Shown: positions 1-6,702, counted from the stretch's first letter. The stretch: DNA of 13,204 nt from UBA4292 sp964648695 (GCA_964648695.1 CAZYLH010000039.1:1-13204); one strand, 5' to 3'. Numbers and translations: made by a program. The notes: generated from the sequence alone by a model not told the origin.

Positions 1-11
1 ATGTAAGGACT

Positions 12-48
12 GCCCGGTTGTAGGATAAACCTATAACCGGGTATTTTT
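12..48 (+). terminator. Intrinsic terminator of an operon left of the window
   Basis: A 12-bp stem (13-24 with 30-41, one G-T wobble) closes a 5-nt loop and is followed by TATTTTT. It is a textbook rho-independent terminator. The only coding trace before it could be a stop codon at 4-6; the upstream gene lies outside the window and cannot be identified. It separates whatever lies to the left from the his genes. Confidence 0.85.
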
Positions 49-69
49 ATGATCAATATTGCCTTTTAC

Positions 70-177
70 AAAGCAGGATGCAATCCTGCGATATGCGAAT
101 GCCTAGCAGGACCTAAGGGAGTGCGCGGCACGGAACAATCCGTAGGCATCGAGGCTAGGGCTTCTGACCACGATATC
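70..177. other. GC-rich fold-prone non-coding element, unrecognised
   Basis: No convincing reading frame is present, and the stretch is visibly richer in G and C than the AT-rich DNA on both sides. It holds several perfect arm pairs: 73-79 with 83-89 (7 bp), 130-134 with 139-143 (5 bp, ACAA loop), and two mutually exclusive helices, 99-105 with 143-149 (7 bp) and 102-107 with 154-159 (6 bp). This pattern fits a small structured RNA, a leader switch or a mobile-element end. I do not recognise the family: T-box, THF, ykkC and ZTP conserved cores are not visible. If transcribed separately, the T6 run at 212-217 after a weak 4-bp stem could end it. Strand and function are unknown. Confidence 0.4.
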
Positions 178-201
178 AAAATATAGGAAATGTATCTGAT
201 T

Positions 202-229
202 TTGTGCAATCTTTTTTATCATATATGAT
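202..229 (+). promoter_or_regulatory. Probable promoter of hisH-hisF
   Basis: TTGTGC (202-207) and TATGAT (224-229) are separated by 16 bp and face hisH. A perfect 14-bp palindrome, TATCATATATGATA (217-230), covers the -10 box and could be an operator, although an AT-only palindrome of this size can arise by chance. The deduced leader of about 70 nt holds a weak AT-rich hairpin (257-262 with 288-293) next to the ribosome site AAGGAG (296-301). No histidine-rich leader peptide or T-box is visible. Confidence 0.5.
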
Positions 230-308
230 AGCTTTTTGTTGTAGAATGTCTAAAAACAGATAGTTAGTATCAACTGAATGTGGATTTTATCTGCTAAGGA
301 GACGGTAT

Positions 309-914
309 ATGATTGCGATTATTGATTATGATGCGGGAAATCTTAAAAGCGTAGAAAAGGCACTGCTGCATATCGGAGAAAGCTGCATTGTCACCAGGGA
401 TAGGAAAGAGATACTACAGGCTGACAAGGTGATCTTGCCTGGAGTTGGAGCTTACGGGGACGCCATGGAGAACCTGAAAAAATTTGATCTGGTCGATGTG
501 ATAAAGGAAACGGTTGCACGAAATAAACCATTCCTTGGGATCTGTCTTGGACTTCAGCTAATATTTATCTCAAGTGAGGAGAGTCCGGGGGTGGCAGGGT
601 TAGACCTTATTCCTGGAAAGATCGTTAGGATACCGGAAAAAGCCGGCCTTAAGATCCCGCACATAGGATGGAATTCCATCGAGGTTAAGCCAGAGAGCAG
701 GCTGCTTAAGGGGATTGATAGCGGTTCATATGTCTATTTTGTTCATTCATATTACCTTAGGGCAGAAGATGAGAGGGATGTGTGTGCCGAGGCGGAGTAC
801 GGTGTAAATATTCATGCCGCAGTGGAGAGGGGAAATCTCTTTGCCACGCAGTTTCATCCGGAAAAGAGCGGTGCGCTTGGTCTTAAAATACTGAAAAATT
901 TTGCAAATCTGTAA
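309..914 (+). CDS. hisH: Imidazole glycerol phosphate synthase, glutaminase subunit HisH
   Basis: HisH hydrolyses glutamine and passes ammonia to HisF in the fifth step of histidine synthesis, in the cytoplasm. The 201-aa protein is a complete class I glutamine amidotransferase: the nucleophile elbow G-I-C-L-G puts Cys79 as the nucleophile, and H183-P-E185 completes the Cys-His-Glu triad. The oxyanion strand PGVG lies at 44-47, and the length is normal for the family. The ATG is preceded by AAGGAG at 7 nt spacing. hisF follows after 12 nt, its ribosome site AAGGAG overlapping the hisH stop, so the two subunits are co-expressed, as expected for a heterodimer that channels ammonia. The rest of the his pathway is not in the window. 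Family assignment is essentially certain. Confidence 0.97.
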   Translation: MIAIIDYDAGNLKSVEKALLHIGESCIVTRDRKEILQADKVILPGVGAYGDAMENLKKFDLVDVIKETVARNKPFLGICLGLQLIFISSEESPGVAGLDLIPGKIVRIPEKAGLKIPHIGWNSIEVKPESRLLKGIDSGSYVYFVHSYYLRAEDERDVCAEAEYGVNIHAAVERGNLFATQFHPEKSGALGLKILKNFANL

Positions 915-926
915 GGAGACTTACGT

Positions 927-1685
927 ATGTATACAAAGAGAATTATTCCCTGCCTTGATGTAAATAAGGGCAGAGTGGTAAAGGGCGTGAATTTTGTTAA
1001 TCTGCGGGATGCAGGAGACCCCGTTGAGATTGCGGCGGCTTACGATAAGGCGGGAGCTGATGAGCTGGTCTTTTTAGACATCACCGCATCATCCGATGCG
1101 AGAAGCATTGTCGTGGATATGGTGCGAAGAGTGGCTGAAAAAGTCTTTATACCATTCACAGTCGGAGGAGGCATTCGAAGCATTGAGGATTTTAAATCAA
1201 TCCTTAGAGAGGGAGCGGATAAGATTTCTATAAACTCCGCTGCCATTACAGATCCAAACCTGATCTCTGAGGCCGCTGATAAATTTGGAAGTCAGTGCGT
1301 GGTGGTAGCCATTGACGCCAGGAGAAGATCGGACGGGGGCTGGAATGTTTTTAAGAACGGCGGGCGCATAGACACGGGGTTAGACGCCATAGAGTGGGCG
1401 GTAAAGGTTAATGAGCTGGGAGCGGGCGAGATTCTCCTTACCAGCATGGACTGCGATGGAACTAAGGCGGGTTATGACAATGAACTGACCAGACTTGTGG
1501 CGGACTGTGTAAGCATCCCAGTCATCGCATCCGGCGGCGCGGGAAATATGGATCATTTCTATGACGTCCTCACAGAGGGGGGCGCGGACGCAGCGCTTGC
1601 GGCAAGCCTGTTTCATTATAAGGAGATGGAAATCATCGACCTGAAAAAGAATCTGGCGAAGAGGGGGATATCAGTCAGATTATAG
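927..1685 (+). CDS. hisF: Imidazole glycerol phosphate synthase, cyclase subunit HisF
   Basis: HisF uses ammonia from HisH to convert PRFAR into imidazole glycerol phosphate and AICAR, linking histidine and purine synthesis. The 252-aa protein is a complete (beta/alpha)8 barrel. Both catalytic aspartates sit at the canonical positions: Asp11 in I-I-P-C-L-D and Asp130 in V-V-A-I-D-A. Phosphate-binding loops are seen at GGGIRS (80-85) and ASGGAG in the C-terminal half, where the second half-barrel repeats the pattern of the first. The start follows hisH by 12 nt. Downstream is a weak hairpin and then an unrelated glycosidase gene, so this looks like the end of a his transcription unit. No defect is seen. 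Confidence 0.97.
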   Translation: MYTKRIIPCLDVNKGRVVKGVNFVNLRDAGDPVEIAAAYDKAGADELVFLDITASSDARSIVVDMVRRVAEKVFIPFTVGGGIRSIEDFKSILREGADKISINSAAITDPNLISEAADKFGSQCVVVAIDARRRSDGGWNVFKNGGRIDTGLDAIEWAVKVNELGAGEILLTSMDCDGTKAGYDNELTRLVADCVSIPVIASGGAGNMDHFYDVLTEGGADAALAASLFHYKEMEIIDLKKNLAKRGISVRL

Positions 1686-1695
1686 AAATGTCGGG

Positions 1696-1732
1696 CTTAG
1701 CGCTTTAAGCTCATATGAGCGTAAGATTTTAA
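1696..1732 (+). terminator. Weak terminator-like hairpin after hisF
   Basis: CTTA-g-CGCT (1696-1704) pairs with AGCG-TAAG (1718-1725), 8 bp with one bulged G, followed by ATTTTAAT. Inside it a perfect 12-bp palindrome GCTCATATGAGC (1709-1720) offers a competing fold. The T-tract is short, so termination is probably partial and the next gene may be read through from his. The palindrome could alternatively be an operator for the glycosidase gene. Confidence 0.35.
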
Positions 1733-1758
1733 TAGGGTATAGGAAAAGGAGAAAAACT

Positions 1759-3816
1759 ATGTGGATTGAGGGTAATTACAGGAGAAATTTGCTGGATATG
1801 CATATCGACGACTGGAGCGACGAATTTTTATCAAAGGTTGATCCGGAAAGGTATGCTGATGCCTTAGAGGACGCAGGAGTGCAGGCTGCAATGGTAAAGG
1901 CCATGCCGCACACAGGACTTTGCAATTATCCGACAAAGGTTGGAAGAATGCATAAGGGCCTAAAGGGCAGGGATTTCTTTGGGGCGGTATTAGAAGCGTG
2001 TCATAAGCGCGGGATAAAGGTTATCGCATATTTTAGTCAGGTTTTTGATAACTATGCATATGACAATCATCCAAGCTGGCGCACTGTAAGCGCGGACGGA
2101 AAGAACCACAAGGAGTTTCGGGGACTTGACTGTTTTAGAAATGGCAGGTATGGAATTGTATGCCCCAATAATCCGGAATACAGGGAGTATGTGAGAGCTC
2201 ATCTTGTGGAGCTTAATCAGATGTATGACTTTGAGGGAATGTTTCTTGACATGACCTTCTGGCCGGATGTTTGTTATTGTCCTTGCTGTAAAGAGCGCTA
2301 TATGAAGGAGACCGGAAGGGAGCTTCCTAAGATTATTGACTGGCAGGATGAAAATTTCCGTCAGTGGCAGCTGTGCCGTGAGAGGTGGATGGGAGAGTTT
2401 GCAGCTTTTACCACCGGATGTATTAAGCAGGTGCACCCGGAGTGCACCATAGAGCATCAGATGTCCATGGTGGCTTCAAGTTGGATCCACGCCTGCTCTG
2501 AGTGGATAAGCGATCAGGTGGACTATACCGGCGGGGATTACTACGGGGGCTTTTTGCAGCAGTCATTTATAAACAAGTACTACAAAAATATCACTCCAAA
2601 CCTGCCCTTTGTCTATCACACCTCGCGCTGCGACCCGGCTCTTGAGTTTCACACCACCACAAAGAGCAGACAGGAGCTTTTGCTACATGTAATAACGGCT
2701 CTTTTGCATAACGGAGCTTTTCTTCTGGTGGATGCCATCAATCCGGACGGAACGATCGTGCCAGAGGTGTATCATGACCTTATGAAATCTATTTATAAGG
2801 AGACGCGTGGGTATGAGCAGTATGTAAACGGGGATCTTATCAGTGATGTAAAAATATGGTTTGCCACCCATTCCAAGTTTGATCCGAATGAGACAAAAAT
2901 CCCCATGACTAATAAGAGCTTTGGGCCGGAATATTTCATGGACGCGCCTGTAAAGCTTGCAGCAATACTGCGGGAGAAAAACATTACCTTTGATGTAATC
3001 GGCAGTAAGAATTTAGCGGACTGTAATGGAAAGGTTCTTGCGATCTGTCATGTGGCGCAAATCTTAGATGATGAGATGGAGCAGATAGAGCGCTTTGTAA
3101 AAGAGGGCGGAAAGCTTTATGTAAGCGGCCCCATAGGTCATCCCCGATTAGCAGAGCTCTTAGGCGTTTACTTTACGGGAGTATGTGCTAATCCGCAGAC
3201 AGAGGAATCTTTTACTTATTTGGATCCAACAAAGGAAGGGCGGGTGTTTTTTGAGGGCTTTTCATCAATAGCGCCCCTATCCGTTCCCATGCCTCAGTAT
3301 GAGATAGAGCTTTTAGAAGATCAGGGAGTAAAAATCCTTGCGACACTGACGCTTCCATATACAGTTCCAAACACCCCCGATTTTGCTGCCATCCATTCCA
3401 ATCCGCCGGGAATTCACACAAACAGGCCGGCGGTTATAGAAAGATGCGTTGGAGAGGGGAGTATACTTTACGCCGCTGCACCAATCGAGATGTCGCGTCC
3501 GTATATGAGCCGACAGGCAGTTGGACGAATTTTTGACTATCTGGTCGGAAAAAGGAGCATTATAAGCGACGCTCCCAAGATGGTTGAGACACTAATGTGG
3601 GAGAAGGATGGAGATCTATTTGTCGCACTCTTAAACGAGCAGGAGGAACCTCCGATAATTCCGGTTCATGACATCTCTATTAAGGTTCATGGTGATTATG
3701 CAAGAGCAGAGCTTTTGGAGACGGGCGAGGAGCTAAAGATAAGAAAGACTGATGAGGGCTGTGAGGTAAGCCTAAAAAAGCTCTCGGTATATGCGGTGAT
3801 ACGGTTTGTCAAGTAA
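1759..3816 (+). CDS. GHL6-type putative glycoside hydrolase with glutaminase-like middle domain
   Basis: A 685-aa cytoplasmic protein with no signal peptide or membrane segment. The N-terminal TIM-barrel-like region (about 1-350) has the look of the hypothetical glycosyl hydrolase GHL6/alpha-amylase-like group. The strand ending F-E-G-M-F-L-D-M (159-165) carries Asp164, a nucleophile candidate, and is followed by a cysteine cluster C-Y-C-P-C-C (172-177) that could be a structural or metal site. Residues about 365-580 resemble the class I glutaminase-like fold of beta-galactosidase trimerisation domains (K-V-L-A-I-C strand at 425-430, then E-G-G-K-L at 449-453, V-S-G-P near 455-458). A C-terminal beta domain follows (about 595-685). 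AAGGAG lies 7 nt before the ATG. It sits 73 nt after hisF and ends at a terminator, so it is either the tail of the his transcript or a single-gene unit. The substrate cannot be deduced; an alpha-fucosidase-like or beta-galactosidase-like activity is possible, and annotation as alpha-amylase family would be generic. Confidence 0.7.
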   Translation: MWIEGNYRRNLLDMHIDDWSDEFLSKVDPERYADALEDAGVQAAMVKAMPHTGLCNYPTKVGRMHKGLKGRDFFGAVLEACHKRGIKVIAYFSQVFDNYAYDNHPSWRTVSADGKNHKEFRGLDCFRNGRYGIVCPNNPEYREYVRAHLVELNQMYDFEGMFLDMTFWPDVCYCPCCKERYMKETGRELPKIIDWQDENFRQWQLCRERWMGEFAAFTTGCIKQVHPECTIEHQMSMVASSWIHACSEWISDQVDYTGGDYYGGFLQQSFINKYYKNITPNLPFVYHTSRCDPALEFHTTTKSRQELLLHVITALLHNGAFLLVDAINPDGTIVPEVYHDLMKSIYKETRGYEQYVNGDLISDVKIWFATHSKFDPNETKIPMTNKSFGPEYFMDAPVKLAAILREKNITFDVIGSKNLADCNGKVLAICHVAQILDDEMEQIERFVKEGGKLYVSGPIGHPRLAELLGVYFTGVCANPQTEESFTYLDPTKEGRVFFEGFSSIAPLSVPMPQYEIELLEDQGVKILATLTLPYTVPNTPDFAAIHSNPPGIHTNRPAVIERCVGEGSILYAAAPIEMSRPYMSRQAVGRIFDYLVGKRSIISDAPKMVETLMWEKDGDLFVALLNEQEEPPIIPVHDISIKVHGDYARAELLETGEELKIRKTDEGCEVSLKKLSVYAVIRFVK

Positions 3817-3842
3817 AGAAGCTTTTTTATAAACATTGCGTT

Positions 3843-3877
3843 AAAGGGCTGCGGGCTTAAGGGCTTGCAGCTCTTTT
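3843..3877 (+). terminator. Intrinsic terminator after the GHL6-type gene
   Basis: AAAGGGCTGC (3843-3852) pairs with GCAGCTCTTT (3867-3876), 10 bp with one G-T wobble, and the stem runs into a TTTT tract. It closes the GHL6-type unit before the ilvN promoter. The rest of this gap (3878-3975) is AT-rich and shows no gene or convincing motif. Confidence 0.75.
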
Positions 3878-3975
3878 GCATGGGGCATTAGACGCTTAAG
3901 GTCAAATTAACATAAATATAAACGTGGGTTATAACAGATAGAAAAAAGAGCAATAAGAAATAAATTCTGTTTATA

Positions 3976-4004
3976 TTGACGTTTTATGTATGGCCTGATA
4001 GAAT
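3976..4004 (+). promoter_or_regulatory. Strong sigma-A-like promoter of ilvN-ilvC
   Basis: TTGACG (3976-3981) and TAGAAT (3999-4004) are spaced by exactly 17 bp. Transcription would start near 4010, leaving a leader of only about 28 nt. That is too short for a T-box or peptide attenuator, so control of this operon must act at the promoter or through enzyme feedback. The ribosome site AGGAGG lies at 4023-4028. Confidence 0.8.
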
Positions 4005-4037
4005 GGCTTTTAGATTTTAGAAAGGAGGAGCGGGTGT

Positions 4038-4535
4038 ATGAGCAAAATCGTGTTGTCGTTGCTGGTGGACAACCAGGCGGGAGTGCTTAGCAGGGTCTCC
4101 GGGTTGTTTAGCAGACGTGGATATAACATCGACAGCCTTACTGTGGGAGAGACGGAGAACCCGAAATTTTCACGCATGACCGTGGTGGCAAGTGGAGAGC
4201 CTGAAGCGTTAGAGCAGATCCAGAAGCAGCTGGCAAAGCTGGTGGACGTGGTTGAGATCAAGGCGCTTGAGCGTGAGACATCCGTTACTAGGGAATTAGT
4301 TTTGGTAAAGGTTTCCGTGGATGCTGAGGATCGCCATAAGATAACTGAGATCGCGGATATTTTCCGCGCGAAAATCGTGGATGTGTCTAACGCTTCTATG
4401 ATGTTAGAGCTTACGGGTAATACCGCAAAGCTGGAGGCGTTTATAAGCTTATTAGAGGGCTTTCACATTCGGCAGCTGGTTCGCACGGGCGTTGCGGGGC
4501 TTTCAAGAGGCTGCGCGGATAAGAAAGAACAGTAA
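4038..4535 (+). CDS. ilvN: Acetolactate synthase small (regulatory) subunit
   Basis: The regulatory subunit of acetohydroxyacid synthase, which makes acetolactate or acetohydroxybutyrate for valine, leucine and isoleucine. It activates the catalytic subunit and confers valine feedback inhibition. The 165-aa protein has an N-terminal ACT domain (about 4-75) with the typical effector-binding stretch D-N-Q-A-G-V-L-S-R-V and the R-G-Y-N-I-D-S-L turn, then the C-terminal regulatory domain (about 83-157) containing the family's R-E-L-V-L-V-K-V strand. Length is normal. AGGAGG stands 9 nt before the ATG. ilvC follows after 40 nt. The catalytic subunit gene ilvB is absent here, although the two are usually neighbours, so this subunit must partner with an IlvB encoded elsewhere. 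The symbol could equally be ilvH. Confidence 0.94.
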   Translation: MSKIVLSLLVDNQAGVLSRVSGLFSRRGYNIDSLTVGETENPKFSRMTVVASGEPEALEQIQKQLAKLVDVVEIKALERETSVTRELVLVKVSVDAEDRHKITEIADIFRAKIVDVSNASMMLELTGNTAKLEAFISLLEGFHIRQLVRTGVAGLSRGCADKKEQ

Positions 4536-4575
4536 GAAATCCTAAATCATATTTAAATTTTTGGAGGAAAAAGAA

Positions 4576-5595
4576 ATGGCAGCAAGAATTTATTATCAGG
4601 AGGATTGTAATTTATCCTTACTTGACGGCAAGACAATTGCTATCATCGGATATGGAAGTCAGGGACATGCACATGCGCTGAACTTAAAAGAGTCAGGATG
4701 TAATGTCATCATCGGGCTGTATGAGGGCTCCAAATCCTGGGCAAAGGCAGAGGCACAGGGCTTTACCGTATATACAGCAGCAGAGGCTGCAAAGCGCGCT
4801 GACATCATCATGATCCTTATAAATGATGAGCTTCAGGCTGAGCTGTATAAGAACGATATTGAGCCAAACCTTGAGCCAGGAAATATGTTAATGTTTGCGC
4901 ACGGCTTTAACGTTCACTTTGGCCTTATAAAGGCTCCAAAGGGCGTGGATGTCACCATGATCGCACCTAAGGCTCCGGGACACACTGTAAGAAGTGAGTA
5001 TCAGGCCGGAAAGGGAACTCCCTGCCTTGTGGCTGTAGAGCAGGATGAGACAGGAAAGGCACTTGACATGGCGCTTGCATATGGACTTGGCATCGGCGGC
5101 GCAAGGGCAGGTATCTTAGAGACCAACTTTAGAACAGAGACAGAGACAGACCTCTTTGGTGAGCAGGCAGTTCTTTGCGGCGGCGTATGCGCGCTTATGC
5201 AGGCGGGCTTTGAGACGCTGGTTGAGGCAGGATATGATCCCAGAAATGCATACTTTGAGTGTATCCATGAGATGAAGCTGATCGTTGATCTTATTTATCA
5301 GAGCGGTTTTGCCGGAATGAGATACTCCATCTCAAACACTGCTGAGTACGGCGACTACATCACCGGCCCCAAGGTTATCACCGAGGAGACAAAGAAGGCG
5401 ATGAAGAAGATCCTGTCAGATATCCAGGACGGCACATTTGCCAAGGACTTCCTGCTTGACATGTCAAGCGCGGGCGGCAAGGTTCACTTTAACGCTATGA
5501 GAAGAAAGGCTGCTGAGCATCCTGCTGAGAAGATCGGCGAGGAAATCAGAAAGCTATACAGCTGGAACGGCGAGGATAAGCTGATTAATAACTAA
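4576..5595 (+). CDS. ilvC: Ketol-acid reductoisomerase
   Basis: IlvC isomerises and reduces acetolactate and acetohydroxybutyrate, the second step of branched-chain amino-acid synthesis. The 339-aa class I (short) enzyme has the Rossmann motif G25-Y-G-S-Q-G-H31, catalytic His109, and metal ligands Asp192, Glu196, Glu228 and Glu232. I chose ATG 4576 because the TTG at 4561 lies upstream of and in the ribosome site GGAGG (4563-4567), and A-A-R-I-Y-Y is a typical KARI beginning. The cofactor-specificity loop reads G-L-Y-E-G-S-K-S (47-54). Tyr49 replaces the arginine usually found there, while both serines remain, so cofactor preference may differ from strict NADPH. It shares the promoter with ilvN and ends at a strong terminator. 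Confidence 0.96.
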   Translation: MAARIYYQEDCNLSLLDGKTIAIIGYGSQGHAHALNLKESGCNVIIGLYEGSKSWAKAEAQGFTVYTAAEAAKRADIIMILINDELQAELYKNDIEPNLEPGNMLMFAHGFNVHFGLIKAPKGVDVTMIAPKAPGHTVRSEYQAGKGTPCLVAVEQDETGKALDMALAYGLGIGGARAGILETNFRTETETDLFGEQAVLCGGVCALMQAGFETLVEAGYDPRNAYFECIHEMKLIVDLIYQSGFAGMRYSISNTAEYGDYITGPKVITEETKKAMKKILSDIQDGTFAKDFLLDMSSAGGKVHFNAMRRKAAEHPAEKIGEEIRKLYSWNGEDKLINN

Positions 5596-5602
5596 GATAA
5601 AT

Positions 5603-5632
5603 GGCCCTGCGAAAATTGCAGGGCCTTTGTTT
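5603..5632. terminator. Bidirectional terminator between ilvC and lysR-type gene
   Basis: A perfect 8-bp GC-rich stem, GGCCCTGC (5603-5610) with GCAGGGCC (5618-5625), is followed on the plus strand by TTTGTTT. On the minus strand the tail is ATTTAT, which is weaker. It starts 7 nt after the ilvC stop and 6 nt beyond the end of the LysR gene, so both convergent genes probably use it. Confidence 0.85.
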
Positions 5633-6539
5633 AAGACAGCGAAAGAGGTGTGTGTGCGCGGATAAAGTCCAAAAACTGGGAGACGGCGTTGTTTTGAGGC
5701 ATTAGAGAGGTGGTTGCAAAGCCAATGATCCGGTGAGGAATGGGGATCTCTAAGGGGATTTGCGTTAAAATACCTGCGTCAAGCTCCTTTTGAACGCATT
5801 CTTTTATACAGCATCCGACCCCTAGCCCGATTCTTGCAAACTCTATGAGAAGGTCCATAGTGGATACTTCTAAGATGTTTGAGAAGGTCAGCTGCTGATC
5901 ATCCAGATATGCATCAATGTGGTGGCGCGTCATGTTTTTCTGATCTAAGAGCATCACCGTGCTCTGTGTTAGGATATCCTCATTGTGGGCACTGCGGATC
6001 CTGAAATTTTCCATATAGGTGGGACTGCACACGAAGATGTCCTCAATCTCCGCCACCGGCATAAACTCCAGATTTTTAAGATAGTGGGGCTTGGCGATGA
6101 CGCCAAGGTCAATTCGGTGCTGCTCTAAAAGGGAGATGGTCTGGGCAGAGTCCTGATTTTCTATGGTAAATTTTAAATGTGGGTGAAGGCGCACATATTC
6201 TTCTAAGTAGGGGAGTAAAATGTATTTGCAAAGGGTGGTGCTTACGCCAATGCGGATATGACCAACTCCAAGCTCGTGGATTTTTGAGAGTTCCTCCTCC
6301 CCTCTTGAGATAGCCTCAAAGGCGGTCTTTACATAGTCGTAGAGAATTTTTCCCTCGTCCGTGAGGGAGACGCCGCGGGAATTTCTCACAAAAAGCATGG
6401 TGTTTAGGCTTTCCTCTAACTTGTTTATGGATTTGCTGATGGCGGGCTGGCTGATATAAAGCTCCCTGGCAGCCCTGGAAATATTTCCTGTGTTGGCAAC
6501 AGTGTAAAAGACACGGTACAGTGAGAGATTTTGCTCCAT
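5631..6539 (-). CDS. LysR-family transcriptional regulator
   Basis: A 302-aa LTTR. The winged helix-turn-helix occupies about 1-60, with the family signature I-S-R-A-A-R-E-L-Y-I-S-Q-P-A-I-S at 20-35 and L-F-V-R-N-S-R-G near 49-56. A linker helix leads into a periplasmic-binding-protein-like effector domain (about 92-295). AGGAG lies 6 nt before the ATG. The gene is divergent from leuC and convergent with ilvC, an arrangement typical of an LTTR controlling the divergent operon. A branched-chain pathway intermediate as co-inducer would be the simplest guess, by analogy with IlvY and LeuO-type regulators. Autoregulation is likely because CTGTG half-sites overlap its promoter. The effector is not deducible from sequence, so no symbol is given. 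Confidence 0.92.
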   Translation of the reverse strand: MEQNLSLYRVFYTVANTGNISRAARELYISQPAISKSINKLEESLNTMLFVRNSRGVSLTDEGKILYDYVKTAFEAISRGEEELSKIHELGVGHIRIGVSTTLCKYILLPYLEEYVRLHPHLKFTIENQDSAQTISLLEQHRIDLGVIAKPHYLKNLEFMPVAEIEDIFVCSPTYMENFRIRSAHNEDILTQSTVMLLDQKNMTRHHIDAYLDDQQLTFSNILEVSTMDLLIEFARIGLGVGCCIKECVQKELDAGILTQIPLEIPIPHRIIGFATTSLMPQNNAVSQFLDFIRAHTPLSLS

Positions 6540-6557
6540 ACCTTACTCCTTTCTACG

Positions 6558-6580
6558 AAAAACGGCCACTTTTTTGTGGC
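6558..6580 (-). promoter_or_regulatory. Terminator-like hairpin in the lysR-type leader
   Basis: Read on the minus strand, GCCAC-AAAAAA-GTGGC is followed by CG and TTTTT, between the lysR promoter and its ribosome site. The stem is only 5 bp, so it may be a weak attenuator, a stabilising 5' hairpin, or chance. Confidence 0.3.
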
Positions 6581-6629
6581 ATGTGCATATAAATTTTGGT
6601 TATGGTATATATAGATAATATGTATTTTT

Positions 6630-6658
6630 ATTATACCACAGCCTGTGATAGACTACAA
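6630..6658 (-). promoter_or_regulatory. Promoter of the LysR-type gene
   Basis: On the minus strand TTGTAG (6658-6653) and a perfect TATAAT (6635-6630) are separated by exactly 17 bp and face the LysR gene. The predicted start near 6623 gives a leader of about 84 nt. Confidence 0.75.
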
Positions 6659-6668
6659 GAAACTGTGA
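6637..6668. promoter_or_regulatory. Candidate LysR operator between lysR-type gene and leuC
   Basis: An inverted repeat CACAG-c-CTGTG (6637-6647) lies in the spacer of the lysR promoter. A further CTGTGA at 6663-6668 repeats the CTGTGA at 6643-6648 with a 20-bp period, about two helical turns. In addition TGGTATA (6603-6609) and TATACCA (6632-6638) form an inverted repeat. Placement in the divergent control region fits LTTR binding that represses lysR and activates leuC, but the specific site is inferred. A weak leuC promoter, TTGGTT (6596-6601) with TATGTA (6619-6624) at 17 bp, is possible; poor boxes are expected of an activator-dependent promoter. Confidence 0.45.
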
Positions 6669-6702
6669 CTAGAACGAAAATTTTTTTAGGAGGAATCTTA
6701 TT

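Noticed and set aside
255..263. AACAGATAG shared by the hisH upstream region and the ilvN upstream region (3933-3941)
   Set aside because: A single 9-mer match between two AT-rich gaps is expected often enough by chance, and the flanking bases differ.
1..308. T-box, classical riboswitch, CRISPR or tRNA in the left gap
   Set aside because: No T-box core, no known aptamer core I can recognise, no regular repeats and no cloverleaf were found.
1990..2457. 155-codon minus-strand frame opposite the GHL6-type gene
   Set aside because: Antisense shadow with no recognisable domain or translation signal.
3963..3977. CodY-like box near the ilvN -35
   Set aside because: About five mismatches to AATTTTCWGAAAATT in AT-rich DNA; not distinguishable from chance. 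A half-site near 6676-6686 before leuC is no better.
4561..4575. Upstream TTG start for ilvC
   Set aside because: The TTG lies at and before the GGAGG ribosome site, and the residues after ATG 4576 match typical KARI N-termini.
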